This document shows, piece after piece, positions 34,650 through 43,123 of a DNA stretch of 64,000 bases. Origin of the DNA: CAMPKL01 sp963817465 (GTDB taxonomy: Bacteria; Acidobacteriota; Terriglobia; Bryobacterales; UBA6623); assembly GCA_963817465.1 (NCBI GenBank), contig CAWFOP010000020.1, forward strand, positions 558,001 through 622,000, given 5' to 3'. The position numbers and the translations under genes are program-made. Position 1 is the first letter of the stretch; each line of letters opens with the position of its first letter. The notes beneath the pieces were generated by a model that had not been told where the DNA came from, searched no databases, and worked only from the letters and a program-made list of their open reading frames with translations.

Positions 34650-36620
34650 TCACCCGCCATTGTTTTGTTTTTCGAAGAGCTTCGTCAGCAGGTTCTGTTG
34701 CGACTCGAGCTTCGCTAATAGCGTGTCCGCCGCCGAGAACTGCGCCTCGAGGTTCGCGATCTGCCGGTCGATCCGCTCGAGCGCCTTGTCGATCTGCGCC
34801 TGCAGCGTCTCGTCCGACCCCTTGAGAAAGTTGATCGCCGTCCGAATCTGCCCGGTCACCGGATCAGCCAAGTCCCTCGTGCGACTCGATCCTTCGCCCG
34901 CGAAGCCCGAGGTCGTATCGCCGACAAAGTCGATAATCCCTGCGAAGTCGCTCGCCGCCCGAGTCAAGAATGTCGCCGAGTCGTATTGCAGTTGCCCGTC
35001 TTCGTCAAACTTCAAGCCAAGCTCGGCGATCGAGCGCACGCTCCCCGTGCCGCGATGTCCGGTAATTTGCCGCAGCGCCGACTGCCCCTCGCGAATAATC
35101 GCGTTGCCCGACAGAACGCCCGCCGACAGCCCGATATGCGCCCGCAGCCGCGCTTGCACGGCGTTGTACGCCGAAGCGAAATCCGACAACGCCTGGGAGA
35201 CCCCCGCGCGGTCCTCCCCGACGTCGACCGTCGTCGTCCCCGCGCCCACGATCGTCAACGAGATGCCCGGCGCAAAGTCCGCAATCGTATTCTGCGAGTT
35301 CTCGACCGCCACGCCGTTGACCGTGAACACCGCGTTCGTCCCTTGATTCGACGTCGTTATCAGATTGTTCGAGCCGCTGTCCTCGAGCGTCAGCGTCGTG
35401 TCTCCGGTCTTGGTCGCTGTCAGCGTCAAGCGGTATTCCGGATTCTCCACATCGCTCGACGTGTTGATCACCGTCGCGTGCACGCCGAGCGTATGCGCGT
35501 TGATGTAATCCCTGAGCCCGTCCAACGTATTGTCGTAGCCGGCGATCGATTGTGTCCCCGCTAGCCCGGAGGCGAATCCCGTCCCTCGGGAGAGATCCGT
35601 CACCGCCGCGTCGAAGGCCTTGTCGCCCTCGATCCGTACTTCGCCGCCGACCGCACTGAATCTGACCCCGGCCGCCGACAGAGATGAATCCAAGGCGACT
35701 TGCGCATTGAGCGCTGCGGCGATCTCTTCCGCCGAATGGCCGCCCGCCGAGCCTCCGCCCTCGAGCCCCGACACGATCGTGCCCGTCGAAGAGGACGTGA
35801 AGTCGAAGCTCGTTCCGGCCGTATCGCTGACCGTCGCCTTCAGACTTCCGCCTTCATCGCTGAAGCTGATTTTGCCGGTGAGATTCGCGTTTCCAGCGAT
35901 CGCGGCGTCGAGCGCCGATGCCACGTCAGTCACGCTCGCACCCGCTCCGAGCGCGGCCGTGGTGATCGTTTCGTCGATCAGCCCGTCCGCGCTCTCGAAC
36001 CGCACCGAAACCGTGTCGCCGGCGCTCGCGCCCGAAACCGCCGTCGTTGCGACGAAGAAACTCTCGAGCTCGGCCGAGATGCTCCCGCTCAGCCCATTCG
36101 AAAAATCAACCTGCACGCCGACCTTCGGCGACGGCGTCGTCGATCCGGTCGTCCCGGCCGTTCGCCCCGATCCGATCGTCAGCAGGTCGATCGCCGTGGT
36201 CGTCGTCCCCAGCGTCAGGTTGTAAACGCCGTCCGCCGACGGCGCCGTTGTATCGGCGTCGGCCAGCCCCGTGACTGTCGTCTCCTGCGCCGCTGCTGCG
36301 GCCGACGTCACCGCAATGTCAAAGTCCACCGGATCCGGCGCCCCCGTCAACTGAATCGTCGCGACGCCGGTATCCGTCGAGTCCGCCGTCGACGCTCCTT
36401 GAGCCGCCAGCACCCCAAGCTGCGATAAGACGCTTTGCAGGCCCTGCACGTCGTCTTCCACCGCCGCCAGCTCTGTCTGCTGGCTCAGAATGATCGTCTG
36501 ATCCGTTTGCAGATTCTTGACGGGCAGATTCGCGACCGTGAAGGCTCGCTCCAAGATTGTTTGAAAATTCTCGGAGAACCGGCTGATTCCGGTGAAGCTG
36601 ATGGGCGGCGGGATAGCCAT
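34650..36620 (-). CDS. fliD: flagellar filament cap protein FliD (HAP2)
   Basis: A 656-aa filament cap. The N-terminal part SFTGISRFSENFQTILERAF and VKNLQTDQTIILSQQTELAA is the conserved FliD_N region. A central flagellin-hook-like segment (about 330-430) contains YDNTLDGLRDYINAHTLGVH. The C-terminal FliD_C domain has DFASAYNAVQARLRAHIGLS, GVLSGNAIIREGQSALRQIT and a terminal coiled coil (ERIDRQIANLEAQFSAADTL) that ends with the usual KLESQQNLLTKLF. FliD caps the growing filament outside the cell. Large Ser/Thr/Asp-rich inserts make it longer than the common ~450-550 aa. Confidence 0.92.
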   Translation of the reverse strand: MAIPPPISFTGISRFSENFQTILERAFTVANLPVKNLQTDQTIILSQQTELAAVEDDVQGLQSVLSQLGVLAAQGASTADSTDTGVATIQLTGAPDPVDFDIAVTSAAAAAQETTVTGLADADTTAPSADGVYNLTLGTTTTAIDLLTIGSGRTAGTTGSTTPSPKVGVQVDFSNGLSGSISAELESFFVATTAVSGASAGDTVSVRFESADGLIDETITTAALGAGASVTDVASALDAAIAGNANLTGKISFSDEGGSLKATVSDTAGTSFDFTSSSTGTIVSGLEGGGSAGGHSAEEIAAALNAQVALDSSLSAAGVRFSAVGGEVRIEGDKAFDAAVTDLSRGTGFASGLAGTQSIAGYDNTLDGLRDYINAHTLGVHATVINTSSDVENPEYRLTLTATKTGDTTLTLEDSGSNNLITTSNQGTNAVFTVNGVAVENSQNTIADFAPGISLTIVGAGTTTVDVGEDRAGVSQALSDFASAYNAVQARLRAHIGLSAGVLSGNAIIREGQSALRQITGHRGTGSVRSIAELGLKFDEDGQLQYDSATFLTRAASDFAGIIDFVGDTTSGFAGEGSSRTRDLADPVTGQIRTAINFLKGSDETLQAQIDKALERIDRQIANLEAQFSAADTLLAKLESQQNLLTKLFEKQNNGG

Positions 36621-36640
36621 GGCTTAACGAACGAGTGCGG

Positions 36641-37069
36641 CTAGAGCGTCCAAGACGAGCTCATCGCCGCCAACTCTTCCCTCTCTCGCGGAACCTGAGT
36701 CGCGGCGAGGCTCCCTTCGCGCGCTTCGCACCAGCCTTCATAGAGCGTCGAGAGCAGCCGTCGCGCTTCGTCGAGCGGTTCGCGCGATTGCCGGGCGTTC
36801 GCCTCGAGCAAGCGCTGCTGTACGTAGCCGTACAACTCCGCCAGATTGCGAGCGATCTCGCCTCCGCGCTCGAAGTCCAGCGAGCTCTGCAATTCCAGCA
36901 CGATCGCCATCGCGTCGCCGATCGCACCGGCGCGCTCTCTGACGCGGCCTGCCGACAGATGCGCGCAGGCGTCGCCGACCTTCTCGAGCGCCTTGACATA
37001 TAGCAAGCACACCAGCTCCATGCCGTCTTGACTGTAGATGTCGTTCTCTACGTAGGCTTGTGCAACCAT
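36641..37069 (-). CDS. fliS: flagellar export chaperone FliS
   Basis: About 142 aa. FliS binds the flagellin C-terminus in the cytosol and prevents early polymerisation. It begins MVAQAYVENDIYSQDGMELV (the family has Y-x-x-N-x-V-x-T-A-x-P-x-x-L), then MELVCLLYVKALEKVGDACA, DFERGGEIARNLAELYGYVQ and LYEGWCEA. ATG 37069 is chosen over the longer frame because GAGGAG lies 6 bases upstream. It is 20 bases upstream of fliD and 22 downstream of flaG. Confidence 0.85.
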   Translation of the reverse strand: MVAQAYVENDIYSQDGMELVCLLYVKALEKVGDACAHLSAGRVRERAGAIGDAMAIVLELQSSLDFERGGEIARNLAELYGYVQQRLLEANARQSREPLDEARRLLSTLYEGWCEAREGSLAATQVPREREELAAMSSSWTL

Positions 37070-37091
37070 CGGTTCTCCTCCCCTCTCCGAC

Positions 37092-37403
37092 CTACGCAAA
37101 GCGGTCGCCGGCCGTCATCTGCTTGATCACCTCCGCGACCCGCAAAGCGGCTTCGGCGGGAATCTGCGTGATGACCTCGTCCGTCACTCGGTCCACGATC
37201 CGAATCAGCGGTTGACCGCTGTCGCGATCGATCGAAAATCTCAACTCGCTGCTCGAGCCGATGCCGCCTCCTTCGTTGATCTCTCGCACCGCGCGTGCAA
37301 TTTCGCGGTTCTTTGCCGCTTGCGGCGCAGCGGAACTCGGCTCGCCCGAGCGGCTGCTGCTGGCCTCAATGGGTCTGGTGGCTTGGATCTCTCCGATCGT
37401 CAT
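37092..37403 (-). CDS. flaG: FlaG family protein
   Basis: About 103 aa. The C-terminal half ELRFSIDRDSGQPLIRIVDR followed by TDEVITQIPAEAALRVAEVI is the FlaG domain (L-x-F-x-x-D-x-x-T-G-x-x-V-I-x-V-x-D-x-x-T-x-E-V-I-R-Q-I-P). FlaG is thought to influence filament length and is usually encoded next to fliD. ATG 37403 is chosen because AAGGAGGGGG sits directly upstream; the frame is open to 37430. First gene of the flaG-fliS-fliD-fliT run. Confidence 0.9.
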   Translation of the reverse strand: MTIGEIQATRPIEASSSRSGEPSSAAPQAAKNREIARAVREINEGGGIGSSSELRFSIDRDSGQPLIRIVDRVTDEVITQIPAEAALRVAEVIKQMTAGDRFA

Positions 37404-37430
37404 CGCCCCCTCCTTATCGACCTTTTCCAA

Positions 37431-37537
37431 AATGGGGCTGACCGTCGGCCTCTCTTAAAGAAGCCGACCTCTGTGTTTCTTATCGGACGGACCCCGGCGA
37501 AAAAAGAGGAAAACCCACAGCAACCTAAAATGGCGAA
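37431..37537 (-). promoter_or_regulatory. divergent promoter region with sigma-28-like -10 and inverted repeat
   Basis: Between flaG (minus) and the binding-protein gene (plus). On the minus strand TCCGATAA at 37487-37480 matches the sigma-28 (FliA) -10 consensus GCCGATAA at seven of eight positions, about 77 bases before the flaG start. The expected -35 TAAA is not present (TTTT instead), so the match is partial. GTCGGC (37444-37449) and GCCGAC (37463-37468) form an inverted repeat between this box and flaG. Confidence 0.35.
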
Positions 37538-38410
37538 GTGCCCCGACTCGCTCTGTTCGTCCTGCTGTCAACGCTCTCCGCCGGCTGCAACCGCTCTCCT
37601 GACGCGGTCGTCGTAGGCTCTAAAAACTTCAGCGAAAACATCTTCCTCGGGGAACTCGTCGCGCAACGCCTCGAGCAGGCCGGCATTCTCGTTGAGCGCC
37701 GGCTCAACCTCGGCGGCACCTTCCTCTGTCATCAGGCGTTGCTGGCGGGCCAAATCGATCTCTACCCCGAGTACACTGGGACCGCCTTGCTGGCGATGCT
37801 CCAACAGCCCCCGGTCAAGGACCCGCGGAAGGCATTCGACATCGTCCAACGTGAATACGAAGAGCGCTTCCAGGCGCGTTGGATGCCTCCCTTCGGCTTC
37901 AACAACTCCTTCGCCATCCTCGTCCGCGACTCCGCGCCGCAAGATTTGCGCGCCATCTCGGACTTGGCGCGGTACGCAGACCGCTACGTCATCGGATTCA
38001 ATTTTGAATTCGAGCAGCGTGAGGACGGCTTTCGCGGACTGCAGCACGCCTACGAATTCAATTTCGCAAAGCCGCCTAAGACGCTCGACTTGAACCTGGT
38101 CTACCAGGCGCTGGCGGAGGACCAAATCGACGTCGCGGTCGGCAACTCCACTCACGGTCTGATCAAGGCGCTCGACCTGCGCATCCTAGACGATGACCGC
38201 CGGTACTTCCCGCCTTATGACGCCGCCGTCGTCGTCCGCGATCAGACGCTCTCCGGCCATCCGGGGCTGGAGGAAATCCTGCAGGGTCTCGGGGGAGCGC
38301 TGTCGCAGCGGCAAATCGTCGAGATCAATCGTCGACTCGACGTGGACCAGCAACGCGTCGCCGACGTCGCGCGCGACGTGCTGACCGGACTGCCCTCAAC
38401 GGTAGAGTGA
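37538..38410 (+). CDS. glycine betaine/choline-type ABC substrate-binding lipoprotein
   Basis: About 290 aa. The start GTG 37538 gives a lipoprotein leader (FVLLSTLSAGC). The mature part has the OpuAC/ProX-type signature VVVGSKNFSENIFLGELVAQ, then GGTFLCHQALLAGQIDLYPE and YTGTALLAML, and in the second lobe IGFNFEFEQREDGFRGLQ and DQIDVAVGNSTHGLIKAL. These are the hallmarks of quaternary-amine binding proteins of osmoprotectant transporters. No permease or ATPase gene is adjacent, which is unusual for this family. ATG 37530 opens a different, 28-codon frame and is rejected. Confidence 0.85.
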   Translation: MPRLALFVLLSTLSAGCNRSPDAVVVGSKNFSENIFLGELVAQRLEQAGILVERRLNLGGTFLCHQALLAGQIDLYPEYTGTALLAMLQQPPVKDPRKAFDIVQREYEERFQARWMPPFGFNNSFAILVRDSAPQDLRAISDLARYADRYVIGFNFEFEQREDGFRGLQHAYEFNFAKPPKTLDLNLVYQALAEDQIDVAVGNSTHGLIKALDLRILDDDRRYFPPYDAAVVVRDQTLSGHPGLEEILQGLGGALSQRQIVEINRRLDVDQQRVADVARDVLTGLPSTVE

Positions 38411-38412
38411 AA

Positions 38413-38505
38413 ACAACGACAACCGCGAAGCTTGAGCGCCGACTGTAAGCAAGGGGTCTTCGATCAGCCTAAGATGTTGATGACGAACCGCTTACCGCCG
38501 TCGGC
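38413..38505. repeat. dispersed repeat element, copy 2
   Basis: The 24-bp core at 38413-38436 is identical to 27754-27777. It is followed by an inverted repeat with left arm GCCGACTGTAAGC (38438-38450) and right arm GCTTAC (38490-38495) plus GTCGGC (38500-38505). The element begins 2 bases after the stop of the binding-protein gene and ends before the convergent gene at 38543. Confidence 0.7.
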
Positions 38506-38542
38506 GCACCGGGAAATCGTCAGACCCTTTCACGCACACTCG

Positions 38543-39283
38543 CTAGATCACGCCGCGGCGGCCGCCGCTGCCTACAAAGCGTGGGTCGACGATGTCCCGT
38601 CGATCGCGGTGAAAGGTTCGCCACGAGTCGTAGACGACTTCGCCCACGTAGTAGGCGTCGCGGTTCAGGCTGTGTTGTGCCGGCAACTCTTCCTTCTGCG
38701 TCGGATTCTTGAGCTGACGGTAGAGCACGAAGTCCAGGTACGTGAAGGCCCTGAAGTTCGCGCCCTGGAACGCGATCTGAGAAAACACTTCGGGACATTC
38801 GCGGCGCATGATCGCAGCCGCTTCTTCCGCCGATGGGTCCTGCGGCAACCCGGCGGCCAAGCGGTCGATTTCCGCCAACTCCTGCCGCGCTTCCTCCGCT
38901 CCCGTCTCCTTCCAAAGCCTCTTTCGCTCGGCGAAGGCCTTGTACCGAAACCGCCCGTAGAGCGTCAGCACAATCCCGATAAAGGGGGTCAGGAACAGCG
39001 AAACGAAGCCTGCCTGGTCCAGACGCATCGCCATCGTCCAGGCCCAAAACGCCAGCAGCGCCAGACCCAGCGCTCCGATCCCCATGTGAAGGTGGAAATG
39101 CGGGCCGACCACGTAGCGCTTTTCGAAGTCCTTCAACTCCTCCCGCGACGCCGTGATCGCCTCGCGCGCCCGCGCGGCCGCGTACGCCGAGTGCGACCAG
39201 TTGAGGTGCGCCATCGACGGAGGGTAATAGAGAACGAACAGCTTGTTTGTGGGGATGTTCTCGCCCGAAAAAGAGCACGTCAT
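38543..39283 (-). CDS. hypothetical two-TM membrane protein
   Basis: About 246 aa from ATG 39283, or 223 from ATG 39214 (MAHLNWSHSAYAAARAREA). It has an amphipathic helical segment, then two TM helices (FHLHMGIGALGLALLAFWAW and AGFVSLFLTPFIGIVLTLYG, about residues 63-108), followed by a charged cytoplasmic domain (RKRLWKETGAEEARQELAEI). The C-terminal part has RAFTYLDFVLYRQLKNPTQK and AYYVGEVVYDSWRTFHRDRR. No family recognised. It stands alone between convergent and co-directional neighbours. Confidence 0.6.
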   Translation of the reverse strand: MTCSFSGENIPTNKLFVLYYPPSMAHLNWSHSAYAAARAREAITASREELKDFEKRYVVGPHFHLHMGIGALGLALLAFWAWTMAMRLDQAGFVSLFLTPFIGIVLTLYGRFRYKAFAERKRLWKETGAEEARQELAEIDRLAAGLPQDPSAEEAAAIMRRECPEVFSQIAFQGANFRAFTYLDFVLYRQLKNPTQKEELPAQHSLNRDAYYVGEVVYDSWRTFHRDRRDIVDPRFVGSGGRRGVI

Positions 39284-39386
39284 CGGGTCTATCGCACGGC
39301 CCCCGGGCCGCTCAGCGCTTTCGGCTTAATGCACCCACGCTGGGCGGCTGGCCGCGCCAACTAGTGAGAATATCACGTTGCAAAGG

Positions 39387-40904
39387 CTAATGCAGCGGGA
39401 TTCCGAACAGCGCCTCGACCGCGACCGGGCGTCCGTCCCGGTATGCCGGATGAAATTCCCACGCTTGTAGGCTCGCCAGCACTCGATTGTCCGTATCGGG
39501 ATCGAGTCCCGCGACGACTCGAAGCCCGCCCAGGCCGCCCTCTTGATCAACTTTTCCGTACACCACGATGCGCGGCGGAGAAGTCCGCTCGTCCAGGGCG
39601 CCGAAATTGATTTCCGGACCGAAACGCCTGAACGCGAACGGCGGATCCAGCGATTTGTGCGACAGAATGCGGATCACCCCGCTTTGATCCGAGAATTCGA
39701 TGTCCGAACCGGTGTCTTCCTCGGCGCAGACCTGCAAGATCCATTTGCGTCGAAAGCCCGGAACTTCCAAGTAAACCGTGTAAACCGGATTGCCCGTCAA
39801 CACTCCCGCCGCTTCCGGCATCGCCGGCTCGTCGGAGATCATGATGATCCCGTGCAGCCGCCGCGGAACCGGCCCTTGGCCCCGAAAACCGCTGCCGTAC
39901 CCCGGTCCCCCGAACAGTCCTTCGATGCCGGGACCGAAACGATCGCCGACTCCCCTCCCCTCCCCCAGGCCCGCGCCGTGGGACGCCAACAATTCGCCCA
40001 GGGTTCCGTTGCCGAACGCCTCGGTCAGCAAGTCCTCGATCGCCGGCCCGTTGCCCGAACCCTGCGCCGTGTTCAACTCGTTGGGTGCGCCGTCGCCGCC
40101 CACCTCTTCGACCAACGAACGTCCCGGCCTGCTCGATTCATTTCCTCGAATGATTTCGAACGGTTCGCCAGGGTCGAATGCCAACTCCCGACGCTCGTTC
40201 TTGACTTCCTGTTCGGGGGCGGGCAATCCCGGCTTCGGAACGTCTTTCATCTCCAACGCCGCGAACTGCCATGACAGGTCGGCCGCCCGTCGCGGTGCGA
40301 TCGACGGCGCCTGCGGCGGCGCCTCCAAGGCACGCTCGGCCGGCCGGACCGGCTTCGGAAATTCGATCTCCAATCGCGCCTGGATCGGCGGATCAGGTTT
40401 GGGCGGCGCGGGCCGCGTCGCCTCGCCGCCCGCCGGCTTTTCGATTTTCGGCGCCGCTAGGCCGTCGCCTCTGCCCGAATCGTCGACGTCGCTCTCGACG
40501 GCGTCCGGCGGCGGCGGGGTCGGCTGCGGAGGCTGCGGAATCAAATCGGCCAGGTTCGACGGAACCTTCAGCGGTCCGTCCGTCGGCTTGAACTGCACGA
40601 TCACAAAGTCGTAACCGTGCAATTGGAACGGCAATTCGCCCGGTAAGATCTTTTGGACCCACGGCAGCAGCGCCACCGCCAGAATGTGCAGAAACAGCGA
40701 CGCCAAAAACGTAAACTGCCCTGTAGGCCGTTCTCTCGACGGCGTCGAGAAAATTCCCTGATCGACGTCTTCCAGCGACGGCATCGAAAGCGACCCGTTC
40801 ACGAGCCGCGAACGAGACGCCACCAGCAACGCCCAGACCAGAATGCCGGCCGAGGCGAGGCCAAGAAAGAAGTCTTGCGCGGGAATCTCCGGGAGGGGGG
40901 GCAT
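39387..40904 (-). CDS. TonB-like protein with long proline-rich spacer
   Basis: About 505 aa. Two N-terminal TM helices (DFFLGLASAGILVWALLVAS and FLASLFLHILAVALLPWV, about 11-30 and 66-84) precede a periplasmic region rich in Pro, Asp and Gly (PQPPQPTPPPPDAVESDVDD; repeated short GFGPG-type blocks around 320-345). The C-terminal ~70 residues match a TonB C-terminal fold: VYGKVDQEGGLGGLRVVAGL, VLASLQAWEFHPAYRDGRPV. TonB proteins carry proton-motive energy to outer-membrane receptors. The first TM is an unusual addition, since TonB normally has one. No ExbB/ExbD or receptor gene is nearby. Confidence 0.75.
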   Translation of the reverse strand: MPPLPEIPAQDFFLGLASAGILVWALLVASRSRLVNGSLSMPSLEDVDQGIFSTPSRERPTGQFTFLASLFLHILAVALLPWVQKILPGELPFQLHGYDFVIVQFKPTDGPLKVPSNLADLIPQPPQPTPPPPDAVESDVDDSGRGDGLAAPKIEKPAGGEATRPAPPKPDPPIQARLEIEFPKPVRPAERALEAPPQAPSIAPRRAADLSWQFAALEMKDVPKPGLPAPEQEVKNERRELAFDPGEPFEIIRGNESSRPGRSLVEEVGGDGAPNELNTAQGSGNGPAIEDLLTEAFGNGTLGELLASHGAGLGEGRGVGDRFGPGIEGLFGGPGYGSGFRGQGPVPRRLHGIIMISDEPAMPEAAGVLTGNPVYTVYLEVPGFRRKWILQVCAEEDTGSDIEFSDQSGVIRILSHKSLDPPFAFRRFGPEINFGALDERTSPPRIVVYGKVDQEGGLGGLRVVAGLDPDTDNRVLASLQAWEFHPAYRDGRPVAVEALFGIPLH

Positions 40905-41049
40905 TTGGGGCGCTGCTTATCTACTCCTTCGGAACCCTATGCTCGCCAGTTTAGGAACCCTGGCGCCGTTGCGGACATCAGGTCTTCGCTTGATGTCGCC
41001 TCCGCAATATCGTCTAGTACCGAACGGGAGCGGGCGCGCTAAAGACAAA

Positions 41050-41073
41050 GCCGCGACGATCTCTCGTCGCGGC
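41050..41073 (-). terminator. Rho-independent terminator after the coiled-coil gene
   Basis: A perfect 10-bp stem (GCCGCGACGA at 41050-41059 with TCGTCGCGGC at 41064-41073) and four-base loop. On the minus strand it is followed by TTTGTCTTT. It is 28 bases after the stop of the gene at 41102-42028 and about 145 bases upstream of the TonB-like gene, so those two are separate transcripts. Confidence 0.75.
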
Positions 41074-41101
41074 GCTGTAACAGCTTGATCCCCGGCAAGG
41101 T

Positions 41102-42028
41102 TTACTCCGACTTAGCCGCCGCCGTGGCGCGCCCGCCGTCATCGAGCGGCGTCGCCAAGTACCCAGCGATGCGATTCTTCTCGAGCTTGTTGACGACAAT
41201 CTCGTAAGGAATCTTCGAGCCGATTACATAAAACTGCACCGGCTCGAGCAGCGTCTTGTTCTTCTTCTGGATCGTCTTGTCGTCGGCCAGCACTTCGATC
41301 GTGTAGCGGTTCTTCTTCTCGTTCGTGTCGCGCAGGCGGATCTGAATCCGACCAACTTTCTGAGCCTCTTTGCTCTTCTGGAGGTCGAACTCGTAGTAGT
41401 TTCGCTTCCCAAGCCGCTTGAGCGCGTCCAGCTCTGTGCCGTTGGTTGCGATCAACCCGCTCTGCACTCCCAGATCGCCGCGCACGGATGTGAGGTCCTC
41501 GATCGTCTTCTTCAGATCGGATTGAGTCTGCTCCAGGTTGGCCTGCACGTTGTCGACCGTGCCGGACAACTCCCCAACGCGGCTATGCGCGGTCGAGGCC
41601 ACTTCCGACACCTCGGAAAGCTTGCCGCCGACCTCTTGCAGGGCCGCTTGCTGCTGCTGTTTGGTCTGCTCGAGCTCTTTCGCGAGGTTTTGCGTCCGGC
41701 CCATGACTCGCTGCTCGACTTTCTGAGCGGCTTGCGAGATGTCCTGCTCAGCGCTGGCCACGATGCCTTTCACCTCGGCCACTTGCGAGCCCACTTCTCG
41801 CGACGTACGGTTCACGGAGCCTTCCAGGGCCGCCAACTGCTCTTCGTATGTCTGAAACTTCTCGGCCATCTCAGTCTTGGTCGTGCGCAACTCGAGGTAC
41901 AGATAGAGCGTCGCGCCGATCAAAACCGCAATCAGTACGAGAAGCACGATCGCCACCGGCGGAACGGAAGACTCTCCTGCTCGGCCGCTGCATCGGGCGC
42001 GGGAAATGAATGGGCGTTGTGGCTTCAT
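41102..42028 (-). CDS. membrane-anchored coiled-coil protein
   Basis: About 308 aa. One TM helix (VAIVLLVLIAVLIGATLYLY, about 25-45) precedes a coiled coil of about 170 residues (TEMAEKFQTYEEQLAALEGS, AEQDISQAAQKVEQRVMGR, NLAKELEQTKQQQQAALQEV). A C-terminal beta domain follows (RNYYEFDLQKSKEAQKVGRI, YTIEVLADDKTIQKKNKTLL, KIPYEIVVNKLEKNRIAGYL). The architecture suggests a periplasmic or envelope-spanning structural protein. Family not recognised. Divergent from the glycosyltransferase gene, with 138 bases between. Confidence 0.68.
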   Translation of the reverse strand: MKPQRPFISRARCSGRAGESSVPPVAIVLLVLIAVLIGATLYLYLELRTTKTEMAEKFQTYEEQLAALEGSVNRTSREVGSQVAEVKGIVASAEQDISQAAQKVEQRVMGRTQNLAKELEQTKQQQQAALQEVGGKLSEVSEVASTAHSRVGELSGTVDNVQANLEQTQSDLKKTIEDLTSVRGDLGVQSGLIATNGTELDALKRLGKRNYYEFDLQKSKEAQKVGRIQIRLRDTNEKKNRYTIEVLADDKTIQKKNKTLLEPVQFYVIGSKIPYEIVVNKLEKNRIAGYLATPLDDGGRATAAAKSE

Positions 42029-42166
42029 AAGCGAACCTATATGCTTTCGCAGGAATCAGTTGGAGATGATTCTACCACCGGATAGACGCACTCCGACTAT
42101 TCGGGGTTTCCCGAGGCTCCCGGCCGCTAGGCTACACTCGGTGATTCGTCCGCCGAACCGGTTCTC

Positions 42167-43123
42167 ATGCCCGAGCCGCAGCCCATTCGCTACTCCGTCG
42201 TGATTCCCGTCCATAACGAGGAAGAGGACGTCGCCGAGCTCGCCCGCCGCATCGCCGAAAAGCTCGAAACCGGATTTGAAATTATTTTCGTCGATGACGG
42301 CAGTACTGACCTCACTTGGCAAATCCTCGAGCGCATTCACGAGGCGGATCTCGTTCGTATCATTAGATTTAGAAGAAATTTCGGCAAAGCCGCCGCGCTG
42401 ATGGCAGGGTTCGCCGCCTCCCGCGGAGAGCTTGTCTTCACGATGGACGGCGACCTGCAAGACGATCCCGCCGAGATGCCCCGCTTCGTCGAAAAGCTCG
42501 GCGAGGGCTACGACTTGGTGTCCGGCTATAAAAAGCGGCGTCACGACCCCCCGACCAAAGTCGTCGCCTCGCGCCTTTTCAATTTCGTCGTCCGCAAGCT
42601 CACGAAGCTCGAATTGCACGATATGAACTGCGGCTTTAAGTGCTATCGAGGCGAGTTAGCCCGCTCGATCCGCATCTACGGCGAGCTGCACCGCTTTATT
42701 CCCGCTTTGGCGGCTCATGACGGCTACCGCGTCGGCGAAATCGAAGTGCGGCACCATGCGCGACGCCACGGTCGCTCGAAGTACGGTTCCAGCCGGCTCT
42801 TCAAGGGTTTGCTCGACCTCATCACCGTCCTGCTGACGACCGAGTTCCGCGCGCGACCCGCGCACGGCTTCGGTTGGGCCGCGCTCGGGCTCACCGCCAT
42901 GTCGCTCGCCTGCGCTGCGCTTTCTTTGGCCACACCCGACTTGGCGGTCGGCGCCGGACCCGTCGCTATCCGGTTGGCGGCGCTTCTGTCGCCGCTCGCG
43001 CTGTTTTTCGGTCTGGCGGCCGTCGTCGCGCTCGCCGCCGGCTGGGTCGCCGAAATCATCGTCTACGATCGCTACAACGCCGCGCCCGCGTCTCAATTCG
43101 TGATCGGGGAGCGGCGTGACTAA
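42167..43123 (+). CDS. family 2 glycosyltransferase (DPM1/GtrB/ArnC type)
   Basis: About 318 aa. The GT-A domain starts YSVVIPVHNEEEDVAELARR, has EIIFVDDGSTDLTWQILE, the FRRNFGKAAALMAGFAASRG loop and the metal-binding acid pair in FTMDGDLQDDPAEMPRFVE. The C-terminal part has CGFKCYRGELARSI and two TM helices (LGLTAMSLACAALSLAT; LSPLALFFGLAAVVALAAG). Such enzymes transfer a sugar from an NDP-sugar to polyprenyl phosphate at the inner face of the membrane. Overlaps the next gene by 8 bases, so the pair works together. Confidence 0.9.
   Translation: MPEPQPIRYSVVIPVHNEEEDVAELARRIAEKLETGFEIIFVDDGSTDLTWQILERIHEADLVRIIRFRRNFGKAAALMAGFAASRGELVFTMDGDLQDDPAEMPRFVEKLGEGYDLVSGYKKRRHDPPTKVVASRLFNFVVRKLTKLELHDMNCGFKCYRGELARSIRIYGELHRFIPALAAHDGYRVGEIEVRHHARRHGRSKYGSSRLFKGLLDLITVLLTTEFRARPAHGFGWAALGLTAMSLACAALSLATPDLAVGAGPVAIRLAALLSPLALFFGLAAVVALAAGWVAEIIVYDRYNAAPASQFVIGERRD

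Noticed and set aside
37530..37616. ATG 37530 as start of the binding-protein gene
   Set aside because: It opens a separate frame of about 28 codons. The lipoprotein leader and family sequence are in the GTG 37538 frame.
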